This document shows positions 43,677 through 52,355 of a DNA stretch of 56,938 nt, in pieces (position 1 is the first letter of the stretch; each line of letters begins with the position of its first letter). Position numbers and translations under genes: made by a program. The DNA is from Prevotella sp. (lineage in GTDB: Bacteria; Bacteroidota; Bacteroidia; Bacteroidales; Bacteroidaceae). Under the pieces are notes generated by a model that was not told the origin of the DNA, did no database searches, and worked only from the letters and a program-made list of their open reading frames with translations. The DNA lies in NCBI GenBank assembly GCA_017545045.1, contig JAFYDA010000100.1, positions 1 to 56,938 of the forward strand. The letters run 5' to 3'.

Positions 43677-45022
43677 TGGTCATGATGAACTGGCAGCAAC
43701 TTATATCAAACAAAAGGCTGGGACAGGAACACCGCCATCCTGAGCGGCACGACGACCGGACGGAATTCAAGCGCGACTACGACCGGCTGATATTCTCGGC
43801 ACCTTTCCGGCGTCTGCAGAACAAGACACAGGTTTTCCCCTTGCCGGGCAGTGTCTTTGTACACAACCGCCTGACCCACTCACTCGAGGTGGCCAGCGTC
43901 GGCATGTCGTTAGGCAATGACGTAGCCCGACTGTTGACGGAGCGCCATCCCGAACTGCGCGACACGCTCTTTCAGGAGATTGGACAGATCGTGGCAACGG
44001 CCTGTCTGGCCCACGACATGGGGAACCCGCCCTTCGGACACAGCGGAGAGAAAGCGATACAGACTTTCTTCACCGAGGGTCCGGGGAGCGAACTGCAGCG
44101 TCAGGTCTGTCATGAGTTCTGGGATGACATTACCCACTTCGAAGGCAATGCCAATGCGTTCCGCCTGCTGACCCATCAGTTTGAAGGGCGCCGACAGGGA
44201 GGTTTTGTCATGACCTATTCCACGCTGGCCAGCATTGTAAAGTATCCGTTCGCCTCGTCGGCAGCAGGAAAGAAAGGCAAGTTCGGATTCTTCACCGAGG
44301 AACGGCCTATCTATCAGAAAATAGCCGACGAGATGGGCCTCTTCTGCATTTCGCAGCCTGGTGAGCCTTTGCGCTATGTCCGCCATCCGCTGGTCTATCT
44401 TGTCGAAGCGGCAGACGATATCTGTTATGAGATTATGGATTTGGAGGATGCCCACAAGCTGAAAATCCTCTCCTACGACGAAATAGCCGCCCTGCTACTT
44501 AGCTTCTTCGACGAGACTGCGCAGCAGCGTATACTCCAACGCATAGAAGACGAAGGGCTTACCGACGACAACGAGAAAGTGGTCTACCTGCGGGCCTGCG
44601 TTATCGGAAAGCTGGAAAACGAGTGCGTCAAGGTGTTTGTAGACCATGAGCAGAACATTCTTGACGGCACATTCAAGGGCGGTCTCATAGAACACATATC
44701 ACCCTTGCAGGCAACAGCCTACAAGCAATGTGCCACGCTTTCCAAGCAACGTATTTACAGAAGCAAGATTGTGCTTGACGTGGAGCTGTCGGGTTACAAA
44801 ATCATGGAGACGCTGATGCGGCAGATGACGGAGGCCATCATGCACCCTGACCGCTATTACTCTCAACAGCTAATAGGACGCGTCTCCAGTCAGTATGCTA
44901 TCAGCAGTCCTGACTTGAAGACGCGTCTCATGGCTGTTATCGACTATATCAGCGGAATGACTGATGTCTATGCCCTTGATGTCTATCAGAAAATCAACGG
45001 CATTTCACTGCCGATTGTGTAG
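43676..45022 (+). CDS. dgt: deoxyguanosinetriphosphate triphosphohydrolase
   Basis: 448 aa. HD-superfamily signature residues are present: RLTHSLEV with H68, LAHDMGNPPFGHSG with H113-D114 and H122, and VEAADDICYEIMD further on. dGTPases split dGTP to deoxyguanosine and triphosphate and adjust dNTP pools. The ATG at 43676 overlaps the previous stop as TAATG; ATGs at 43682 and 43685 (MMNWQQL) are alternatives, better spaced from an unusual AGGAGGAGG just upstream (one of the few Shine-Dalgarno-like sequences in the window). It may be co-transcribed with cassette B. Convergent with the GH43 gene, 4 bp between stops. Confidence 0.92.
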   Translation: MVMMNWQQLISNKRLGQEHRHPERHDDRTEFKRDYDRLIFSAPFRRLQNKTQVFPLPGSVFVHNRLTHSLEVASVGMSLGNDVARLLTERHPELRDTLFQEIGQIVATACLAHDMGNPPFGHSGEKAIQTFFTEGPGSELQRQVCHEFWDDITHFEGNANAFRLLTHQFEGRRQGGFVMTYSTLASIVKYPFASSAAGKKGKFGFFTEERPIYQKIADEMGLFCISQPGEPLRYVRHPLVYLVEAADDICYEIMDLEDAHKLKILSYDEIAALLLSFFDETAQQRILQRIEDEGLTDDNEKVVYLRACVIGKLENECVKVFVDHEQNILDGTFKGGLIEHISPLQATAYKQCATLSKQRIYRSKIVLDVELSGYKIMETLMRQMTEAIMHPDRYYSQQLIGRVSSQYAISSPDLKTRLMAVIDYISGMTDVYALDVYQKINGISLPIV

Positions 45023-45026
45023 AAGG

Positions 45027-46481
45027 TCAGTGGTTGCGGAAGTTCCACTTCGAATTGTCGCTGCTGAAGTCGTATTCAGCCAGAGTCGGAGTGGAGTCAC
45101 CTGCTGAGTAGAGACACATCCGCGTATTCACGCCTGCACGTCCGGGAATAGCCTTGGGCATGATGCGATAGGTGCCGTCGGTAAGCTGTTCGATGCGCCA
45201 CAACTGGGCATCGTCACCCGTGAACGCGGGTACGGTGGTCACCTCGCAGTCGGCAGTAGCAGCGAGCGCACGTTCTGTGCCGTCAATGACGATCTTGAAA
45301 TAATAGTTGCCCAGATAGCCAGGGACATCTTTCACCGGCTGCACGCTCCAGCGCTGCCAAGGACGGAACATATAGTCGCCGATGCGGGCGGGAATATCAC
45401 CTGCGGGCCATTTGTCCTGCACCTCTGCCAGCGTCTGGTTGGCCACGGGCTTGGGAGCCTCCTGCATCTGGTCGCGGTTGAACCAGCCCTGACGTGCCAC
45501 CTGCATGCGCACAAAGTCGACGGCCAGCTCCAAGGCGTAGCCACGACGCTCGCTCTCAATCTCGAAGACGCCACCCTTGAACAGCTCGCCACAATAGGGC
45601 CAGTCGTTCTTCCACAGCAGCGGACGGATGGCCAGCGTGGAACGGCCGCCCATGTCGAAGTCGGCCTCCCAATGGAACGAAGCAATCTCCACACCTTCGT
45701 CGATGATGGTGCGGCCGAAGTGTCCGGCACCCGTCTTGCGGTCACCGGCAGCGACAACCATACGGCCGCCACCGTGGTACATGTCGCGGCCGACATTGTC
45801 CAAATAGGGGCCTTCGACACTCTTGGCACGTCCCACTACAATATTATAGGTGGAGTTCACACCGTCGCAGCAAGTGCCGTGGGTGCCCAGCAGATAGTAC
45901 CAGCCATTGCGGTAGATGAGATCGGTAGCCTCGCAGTCGATGGCAATATCCTTCTCCTTGTTGCCGCTGACACGGAAGCCTGTCTTCGGGTCGAGCTCAA
46001 TAAGACGGATGGTGCCGAAATACGTACCGTAGCTCACCCACATACGGCCCGTGGTGGAGTCAAGCAGTACGCCGGGGTCTATGGCGTCCTGATCCTCCAT
46101 GCCGTCAGAAGCGCAGACCTCCACAGCTTCCGTCCATTTAAAATCAGGGCTCTTGGGGTCGAGGGTCTTGTTCCACATCGTGAGGATACGGCCGCTGTGA
46201 CCGCCGCCCAGGCCACCGCCGGTAGCACCATAGATGCAGAGATAACGGTCGCCAATTTTTATCACGTCGGGAGCGGCACCACCGCCAGGACGGTCGGCAC
46301 CACTGTGCCACGACCAGCCGTCCTCAGAGATGAGACCGCCGCCGCCTGTTCCGAAAGTGTAGTATTTGCCGTCGCACTCAGCAATGGTCGACGGGTCGTG
46401 GATATAAGGTGCGCCAATCTGCGCTACGCAAGACAAATGAGCTGAAACGGCCAATATTGCTATTGAAAGAAATCTTTTCAT
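45027..46481 (-). CDS. GH43 glycosidase, arabinanase-like, with C-terminal lectin-like domain
   Basis: 484 aa. Signal peptide (SIAILAVSAHLSCVAQ), then the five-bladed propeller of GH43 starting GAPYIHDPSTIAECDGKYYT with the general base D29, MEDQDAIDPGVLLDSTTGRM, and CEATDLIYRNGWYYLLGTHG with the general acid Glu before A-T-D. HGTCCDGVNSTYNIVVGRA is typical of endo-arabinanase-like members. After about 370 comes a beta-trefoil-like domain (FKIVIDGTERALAATADCEV, AQLWRIEQLTDGTYRIMP). Predicted to hydrolyse arabinan or arabinose side chains outside the cell. It lies 10 bp after a second GH43 gene on the same strand, next to susC/susD, so the group forms a small polysaccharide utilisation locus. 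Confidence 0.9.
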   Translation of the reverse strand: MKRFLSIAILAVSAHLSCVAQIGAPYIHDPSTIAECDGKYYTFGTGGGGLISEDGWSWHSGADRPGGGAAPDVIKIGDRYLCIYGATGGGLGGGHSGRILTMWNKTLDPKSPDFKWTEAVEVCASDGMEDQDAIDPGVLLDSTTGRMWVSYGTYFGTIRLIELDPKTGFRVSGNKEKDIAIDCEATDLIYRNGWYYLLGTHGTCCDGVNSTYNIVVGRAKSVEGPYLDNVGRDMYHGGGRMVVAAGDRKTGAGHFGRTIIDEGVEIASFHWEADFDMGGRSTLAIRPLLWKNDWPYCGELFKGGVFEIESERRGYALELAVDFVRMQVARQGWFNRDQMQEAPKPVANQTLAEVQDKWPAGDIPARIGDYMFRPWQRWSVQPVKDVPGYLGNYYFKIVIDGTERALAATADCEVTTVPAFTGDDAQLWRIEQLTDGTYRIMPKAIPGRAGVNTRMCLYSAGDSTPTLAEYDFSSDNSKWNFRNH

Positions 46482-46491
46482 AACTATATTC

Positions 46492-48609
46492 TTATTTATT
46501 ATTCAAATTTATTTTATAATTTGTGACAGGGTTACCTTTCTCGTCGAGGAAACGGACGCAGAAGTCGCTCATGCCCGGACCGTTGATGATGGCACCGCGC
46601 AGGATGTTGCGACCCTTCTTCAGTGTGAGACGGCGTGACATGCAATCGTCCTTCACCATACGGCGGTCGCCGCTGAGCAGCAGCGCTTCTTCGCCGTTGA
46701 GCCACCACATGGAGGCGGAGTTGGAGCCAACGGCCAAGCGTACGTTCTCAATGTCCTCATCACAGTCGATGATGGTGACGGCCCAGAAGAGCACGCCATA
46801 GACCTTCGTGCCCCACTTCTCGGCAAAGCGGAACAGCTTGACGTTGAACATGTTGCTCTCAAGTGCATGCCACGTCAGTGTCTGCTTGACGGTCTTCACC
46901 TGCGGTCCTTCTGGCTGCTGCTGGGCACCACGGCCGAAACCGGCGGGAGCCTGCTCCTGCTGGAACACGGCGTTCACCTTCTGGCCGTCCTTCGGCAAGA
47001 TGGTCTGCTGGCCTTTGAAATACTCACGGCTGAAGTGCTCGCGCAGATAGCTGTCAGTAAAGACGGTATTTCCGCTGTTGGGCTTGTCGATGGGCTCCAA
47101 AAGCATCCAGCGGCGAATAAACCCGTCGTTGTCGGGCATGGCTGCCGGCGCATTGGCAGCTACAGGTGAGAAGTAGTTGGGACGGTTCTTGAACTGTACC
47201 CAGTCAACGCTGATGGCACCGGCACCCTCGTTGGTAATCACCAGGTTGGCAACACCCTTCGGCGTATACTCCAATGTAGCCGTCTGAGTGAGCCACTGGT
47301 TACGCATGTCGCGGCGGAAGCGGCTCATCATGGGATTGGCGGCAGCTCCGGCGGGAGGCTCGGGCGGTCTCACCGTCATTTTTATGCGAGCGATGACCTT
47401 GCCCTTGGCACTGCCTTCACGGATACAGAATTCTGTATCGTCGGCTGCACTTACGTTCACAATCAGATAGCCGTCCGTGATGCAGCTGAAGTCCACATCG
47501 TCATACTTTATCCAACTGCCCTTCGTCGGCAGGGTAGCCTGATAGCTGCGGAACGTATTGACCGTATCAATAAGCGCCGTGGTTACATCTGTGCTGGCAC
47601 TGCTGTAGCGGTCTATCTGTATCTTCTCCGTGGCTTTGTTGATACCAACGCCGCGCATGGTCTTCTTCACCTCCTGGATGGTACCGTCGGGATTGAAGTA
47701 GAGTTTGTCAATCTGTACGCTGCGGCGTTTGTCGTCGCGGGGCGAGAAGGCGTTCTGGTGATAGAACAGATACCACTGCCCCTTGTAGTTGATGATGCTG
47801 TGGTGGTTGGTCCAGCAGCCGTTCTCATGCTCAGGCATAATCAGTCCCTTGTATTCGTAAGGCCCCATCGGATTCTTACTCATGGCATAGCCTAAGACCT
47901 CGGTATTCTCCCTCACGTATGGATAAGTAAGGTAATAATTGCCGTTGTACTCAAAGGCGAACGGCCCTTCAGCCTGACGGTTGGGCAGGTCTTTGAGGCA
48001 GTGGACGCCGACCATCTCGAACTCGCGTTCACCCCACTTGACCTTTTCCTTCGGATTGTCGTCGGCAAGTTCCTTCATGTTGGGCTTCAGTTTGGCGCAG
48101 CGTCCGTTGCCCCAGAAGATGTAGGCATTGCCGTCGGAGGCCTGTAGCACGCACGGGTCGATACCGTTGATGCCTTTGATAGGCTCTGGCTCAGGAATGA
48201 ACGGCCCCTCCGGGCTGTCGCTGATGGCTACACCGACAGCGAAGCCGCCACCGGCCTGAGGAGCAGACGGGAAATAGAAATAGTATTTTCCGTTTTTCTC
48301 AACGCAGTCGGGAGCCCACATCGAATAGGAGTTCGGTCTCACCCAAGGCACTTTGTTCTGGGTGACAATCACACCGTGGTCCGTCCAGTCGGTGAGGTTC
48401 TCCGACGAGAATACATGGTAGTCCTCCATGCAGAACCAGTCCTGACGTGCACCGACGGGAGGCTTGATGTCATGCGATGGATAAAGATACACCTTATTAT
48501 TAAATACACGCGCTGTCGGATCGGCTGTAAACTGATCGCGAATAATTGGGTTTTGCGCCGCTACGAACAATGGTAGGGCAAGCAAGAACAGGGTTAAGGG
48601 TCTTTTCAT
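46492..48609 (-). CDS. GH43 xylosidase/arabinofuranosidase with CBM6-like domain
   Basis: 705 aa. Signal peptide (RPLTLFLLALPLFVAAQ). The GH43 propeller starts FTADPTARVFNNKVYLYPSH with base D30; INGIDPCVLQASDGNAYIFW gives the pKa-modulating Asp and RQAEGPFAFEYNGNYYLTYP the acid Glu. A CBM6-like beta-sandwich follows (IQIDRYSSASTDVTTALIDT, ... ISVDWVQFKNR), then a C-terminal part of about 190 residues (RRWMLLEPIDKPNSGNTVFT onward) that I do not recognise well. Likely a periplasmic or surface exo-acting enzyme on arabinoxylan or arabinan. First gene of the GH43 pair with promoter at 48639. Confidence 0.9.
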   Translation of the reverse strand: MKRPLTLFLLALPLFVAAQNPIIRDQFTADPTARVFNNKVYLYPSHDIKPPVGARQDWFCMEDYHVFSSENLTDWTDHGVIVTQNKVPWVRPNSYSMWAPDCVEKNGKYYFYFPSAPQAGGGFAVGVAISDSPEGPFIPEPEPIKGINGIDPCVLQASDGNAYIFWGNGRCAKLKPNMKELADDNPKEKVKWGEREFEMVGVHCLKDLPNRQAEGPFAFEYNGNYYLTYPYVRENTEVLGYAMSKNPMGPYEYKGLIMPEHENGCWTNHHSIINYKGQWYLFYHQNAFSPRDDKRRSVQIDKLYFNPDGTIQEVKKTMRGVGINKATEKIQIDRYSSASTDVTTALIDTVNTFRSYQATLPTKGSWIKYDDVDFSCITDGYLIVNVSAADDTEFCIREGSAKGKVIARIKMTVRPPEPPAGAAANPMMSRFRRDMRNQWLTQTATLEYTPKGVANLVITNEGAGAISVDWVQFKNRPNYFSPVAANAPAAMPDNDGFIRRWMLLEPIDKPNSGNTVFTDSYLREHFSREYFKGQQTILPKDGQKVNAVFQQEQAPAGFGRGAQQQPEGPQVKTVKQTLTWHALESNMFNVKLFRFAEKWGTKVYGVLFWAVTIIDCDEDIENVRLAVGSNSASMWWLNGEEALLLSGDRRMVKDDCMSRRLTLKKGRNILRGAIINGPGMSDFCVRFLDEKGNPVTNYKINLNNK

Positions 48610-48638
48610 ATTTTTGCTATTGGTAAATAATCGTTAGT

Positions 48639-48669
48639 GCAAAGATATAGAATTTGCCCCATTAAACAA
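48639..48669 (-). promoter_or_regulatory. promoter for the GH43 gene pair
   Basis: Minus strand TTG at 48669-48667, 19-bp spacer, TATCTTTGC at 48647-48639. About 30 bp before the ATG at 48609. Confidence 0.72.
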
Positions 48670-48753
48670 GTGTCTCACTCCTAATTTTCAAAAAATAATA
48701 CAAAAATTAAAGGCTTTGAAACAAAAGAGAAAGCCGCGTATGTAAAAATCTTT

Positions 48754-48762
48754 TAATTTTGC
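48754..48762 (+). promoter_or_regulatory. promoter -7 element for the susCD operon
   Basis: TAATTTTGC, perfect consensus. It implies a leader of about 210 nt before susC, the longest leader of the coding operons in this window apart from cassette A. Confidence 0.7.
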
Positions 48763-48979
48763 ATCTTGGAAAAACCGCGAACATTATAATAAAAAACAAA
48801 ACCTTCTTTATAAATATTAACAAAACAGAAAACTAAAATTTATGACCACAAACGACTCATCCTAACACCCAGCCGAAGGCCCGCCAAGCAGGCTTGTAGG
48901 CTAACGGGAAGCCAGGCTTCCATTTATCCCAAATTTGTATTTATTACAAACCAAATTAATCCATAGAAAATACTTAAGT
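48763..48979 (+). promoter_or_regulatory. long structured leader of susC
   Basis: A 48610-48979 gap of 370 bp holds two divergent promoters and this leader. Hairpins are visible around 48880-48925: GGAAG-CCAGG-CTTCC, CAAG-CAGG-CTTG, and an outer CCCG...CGGG that encloses the second. Other parts are AT-rich and plain. Leaders like this before susC are often targets of small RNAs or antisense control in Bacteroidota; for this one nothing is shown. Confidence 0.5.
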
Positions 48980-51900
48980 ATGAATCGGAAATTTAGAAAG
49001 ACAGCGCTGCTGATGAGTGCCCTGACACTTATGGGTCTTGGTTACTCTTCAACTGCCTTTGCCGCTGGTGACGTGCAAAACGTGCAGCAGGCAACAAAGA
49101 AGATTACAGGTTCTGTAGTCGATGCGCAAGGGCCTGTTATCGGAGCCAGCGTAGTAGAGAAAGGTACCACTAACGGTACAGTTACTGACCTTAACGGTAA
49201 ATTTACGCTTAACGTGAAGCCCGGTGCCAAGCTGGTCATCAGCTACATCGGCTACACAACTCAGGAGATTGCCATTGGCAATCAATCCACTGTCAATGTG
49301 ACCTTAGCGGAAGACAATGCCGCACTCGATGAAGTCGTCGTGATTGGTTACGGTGTCCAGAAGAAGAAGCTGGTCACCGGTGCTACCGTTCAGGTCAAGG
49401 GTGACGAGATTGCAAAGCTGAACACCACCAACGCCCTCGAAGCCATGCAGTCGAGCACGCCTGGTGTGCAGATTACTTCATCTTCTAACCAGCCTGGTAA
49501 GGGCTACAAGGTTTACATCCGTGGTATCGGTACCATCGGTGACTCTGCACCTCTTTATGTAATTGACGGTGTAGCAGGTGGAAATCTTGACGGTATCAAC
49601 CCCGCCGACATCGAGAGCATCGACATTCTGAAGGATGCTGCTTCGGCTGCCATCTACGGTTCTCGTGCTGCAAACGGTGTGATCCTCGTAACCACCAAGC
49701 AGGGTAAAGCCGGCAAGGTTGAAATCAACTACAACGGCGCCATGGGTTGGTCAAACGTCTATAAGCGCCCGCAGCTGCTCAATGCTCAGCAGTTCATGAC
49801 CATCATGGATGAGTACAGCTTCAACACCTCTGGTGAGAAGGTTAATTTCGCAGATTTTGTTCCACAGAGCATTCTCGACAAGGTTGCCGGCGGTTGGCAA
49901 GGTACTGACTGGTGGGGCGAATTTGAGAACAAGAATGCCGTTCAGCAGAACCATTCTGTAACATTGACAGGCGGTAGCGAATTGTCAAAGTTTGCCATGT
50001 CCTACACCTATACCGGCAACGAGGGTATTATGGGTGCTGACAAAGCTTCTTTCTACAAGCGTCACACTATCCGCATCAACAGCGACCACGTGCTCCTGAA
50101 GGCTAAGGACTTCGATGTCATTACCATCGGTGAGAACATCTCTATCGGTTATAGCAGAAATCACGACTTGGCTGAGGACGGTATGTACTGGAGCTATATC
50201 CACAGCTTGCTCCAGACCAACCCGCTCGTACCTATTTATGCTGATAATGGTGAGCTTTATAACCATGCTAAATACGGAGTCCAGTATGATGAGAATGGTA
50301 CTGTTATCCCCGGTACCAAATGGAACGACTATTGGTTCAGCAACCCCTACGAAGGTCTTGACAAGGGTGGTTGGAACTCTATTGCAGAGAGCCGCAGCAT
50401 CAACACCAGCGCTTCTGGTTTTATTACCATCCAGCCTATCAAGGGCCTGAGATTCCGTTCTCAGTTAAATTATAACTGGGGCTCTGGCGCATATCGTAAT
50501 TTTGGTATGCCACGTTCTCCTTCTTCTGGTTCAGGTACTGTACAGTCATACAGTGTTAGCCAGAGCACTTGGTTGAATACTTCATGGTCTATTAACAACA
50601 CCCTGACGTATGACCTTCCCATTATTTCTGGTCACAAGATCAGCGCCATGGTTGGTCAGGAGTATCAGAGCACCGCTTGGAGCACGAACCTCAGTGGTTC
50701 TAACTCTGTTGGCGAGGGTTCGCAGTTTGCTACTCTTAAGGATTGGAATTCTGCATACTTGAAGAATTTCAGCACAGACCTCAAAAATGCTACTCTTAGT
50801 GGTTATCCTAATGATGAAGAGTATCTCGCTTCTTGGTTCGGTCGTTTGACTTGGGACTACAATGAGAAGTATATGGCTACCGTCACCTTGCGTTATGATG
50901 GTTCCAGTATCTTTGCCGACGGTCATCGTTGGGGTTGGTTCCCGTCTGTATCTGCAGGTTGGGTCATCAGCAACGAGAAGTTCATGGATAGCACCAAGAG
51001 CTGGCTGGACTTCCTGAAGATTCGCGCATCTTGGGGTCAGAACGGTAACAACCGTATCTCCAAGTACCAGTATCTGGCTACCATCGCTCAGTCTGGCAGT
51101 TCAGGTGATAGCGGTTACAAGTTCAGCGACAGCATGGATGTTACTTTAAATGGTAAGCCCAATGTAGGTGCTTATGCAAATATTGTACCGAACCCTGATG
51201 TGACATGGGAAACCTCTGAGCAGCTTGACCTCGGTTTTGATGCCCGCTTCCTCAACAGCCGTCTGGGTTTGACCTTCGACTGGTATAAGAAAACCACTAA
51301 GGACTGGCTCATCGTTGCTCCTCGTATTGCTATCGAGGGTACGAACCCCGCTTATATCAATGGTGGTGACGTGAAGAATACCGGTGTTGAAATCGCTCTT
51401 ACTTGGAACGACAAGATTGGCCGCGACTTCAACTACAACGTTGGCGTGAACCTGGCTACCAACAAGAACGAAGTTACCCGTATCGCTAACGAGAATGGCT
51501 ACATCAATGGTGGCTCCAGCGTTCTCTCACAGGGTACAGAGTACATCTACCGTGCTCAGGTAGGCAAGCCTATCGGTTACTTCTACGGTATGTCCTACAG
51601 CGGTATCTGGCAGAATCAGGCACAGATTGATGCTGCTAACGCTGCCTCCATCGAGCGCTACAAGACTCTCCACCCGGATATGAGTGCAGAAGATCTTGCG
51701 AAGTTTAAAGGCACATGGGATGGTGCACAGCCTGGTGACTGCATCTGGGATGACTGGAATGGTGATGGCGTGATTACCTACGCCGAAGCTAAGGATGGTG
51801 ACGGCAATGACATCTGTGACCGTCATGAGATTGGTAATCCTAACCCAGACGTAACGCTTGGTATCAACCTCGGTCTGAATTGGAAAGGTCTTGACTTCTC

Positions 51901-52339
51901 TGTAACTGGTGCTGGCGCATTTGGTATGCAGATTATGCGTTCTTACCGTTCATTCAGCGATTCATGGTGGCATAACTACGATACCACGATTCTGAACCGT
52001 TGGCATGGTGAGGGCACTTCAAACGAACAGCCCCGTATTTCTGGTACTGGTCACGCTAATACCAACTATGTTTCTACACGTTATATGGAGGATGCCGACT
52101 ACTTCAAGATCAAGACAGTTACACTCGGCTACGACTTCAAGAACATTTGGAAGGGTTGCCCGTTCCAGCAGCTTCGCCTCTATGTACAGGCTCAGAACCT
52201 CATTACATTCACAGGTTACACCGGTCTCGATCCTGAGGTAGGTAATGCAGCAGGTGGCGATACCTGGGCTTCTGGTATCGACCTGGGTCTTTACCCGCCC
52301 TCTCGTACTTATTTGATTGGTGCAAGTATTAAATTCTAA
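48980..52339 (+). CDS. SusC-type TonB-dependent outer-membrane transporter
   Basis: 1119 aa from ATG 48980 (MNRKFRKTALLMSALTLMGL). Signal peptide cut after AFA, CarboxypepD_reg-like domain (about 41-110, ITGSVVDAQGPVIGASVVEK), TonB-box-like EVVVIGYG at 118-125, plug domain with VYIRGIGTIGDSAPLYVIDG and IESIDILKDAASAAIYGSRA, then the 22-strand barrel ending in IGASIKF. It imports oligosaccharides with its SusD partner at 52356-54278. An extracellular loop near residues 918-942 carries a double D-x-N/D-x-D-G-like stretch (DWNGDGVITYAEAKDGDGND), longer than usual. The codon use is that of a highly expressed gene. Confidence 0.96.
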   Translation: MNRKFRKTALLMSALTLMGLGYSSTAFAAGDVQNVQQATKKITGSVVDAQGPVIGASVVEKGTTNGTVTDLNGKFTLNVKPGAKLVISYIGYTTQEIAIGNQSTVNVTLAEDNAALDEVVVIGYGVQKKKLVTGATVQVKGDEIAKLNTTNALEAMQSSTPGVQITSSSNQPGKGYKVYIRGIGTIGDSAPLYVIDGVAGGNLDGINPADIESIDILKDAASAAIYGSRAANGVILVTTKQGKAGKVEINYNGAMGWSNVYKRPQLLNAQQFMTIMDEYSFNTSGEKVNFADFVPQSILDKVAGGWQGTDWWGEFENKNAVQQNHSVTLTGGSELSKFAMSYTYTGNEGIMGADKASFYKRHTIRINSDHVLLKAKDFDVITIGENISIGYSRNHDLAEDGMYWSYIHSLLQTNPLVPIYADNGELYNHAKYGVQYDENGTVIPGTKWNDYWFSNPYEGLDKGGWNSIAESRSINTSASGFITIQPIKGLRFRSQLNYNWGSGAYRNFGMPRSPSSGSGTVQSYSVSQSTWLNTSWSINNTLTYDLPIISGHKISAMVGQEYQSTAWSTNLSGSNSVGEGSQFATLKDWNSAYLKNFSTDLKNATLSGYPNDEEYLASWFGRLTWDYNEKYMATVTLRYDGSSIFADGHRWGWFPSVSAGWVISNEKFMDSTKSWLDFLKIRASWGQNGNNRISKYQYLATIAQSGSSGDSGYKFSDSMDVTLNGKPNVGAYANIVPNPDVTWETSEQLDLGFDARFLNSRLGLTFDWYKKTTKDWLIVAPRIAIEGTNPAYINGGDVKNTGVEIALTWNDKIGRDFNYNVGVNLATNKNEVTRIANENGYINGGSSVLSQGTEYIYRAQVGKPIGYFYGMSYSGIWQNQAQIDAANAASIERYKTLHPDMSAEDLAKFKGTWDGAQPGDCIWDDWNGDGVITYAEAKDGDGNDICDRHEIGNPNPDVTLGINLGLNWKGLDFSVTGAGAFGMQIMRSYRSFSDSWWHNYDTTILNRWHGEGTSNEQPRISGTGHANTNYVSTRYMEDADYFKIKTVTLGYDFKNIWKGCPFQQLRLYVQAQNLITFTGYTGLDPEVGNAAGGDTWASGIDLGLYPPSRTYLIGASIKF

Positions 52340-52355
52340 TTCGACAATTTAAGTT

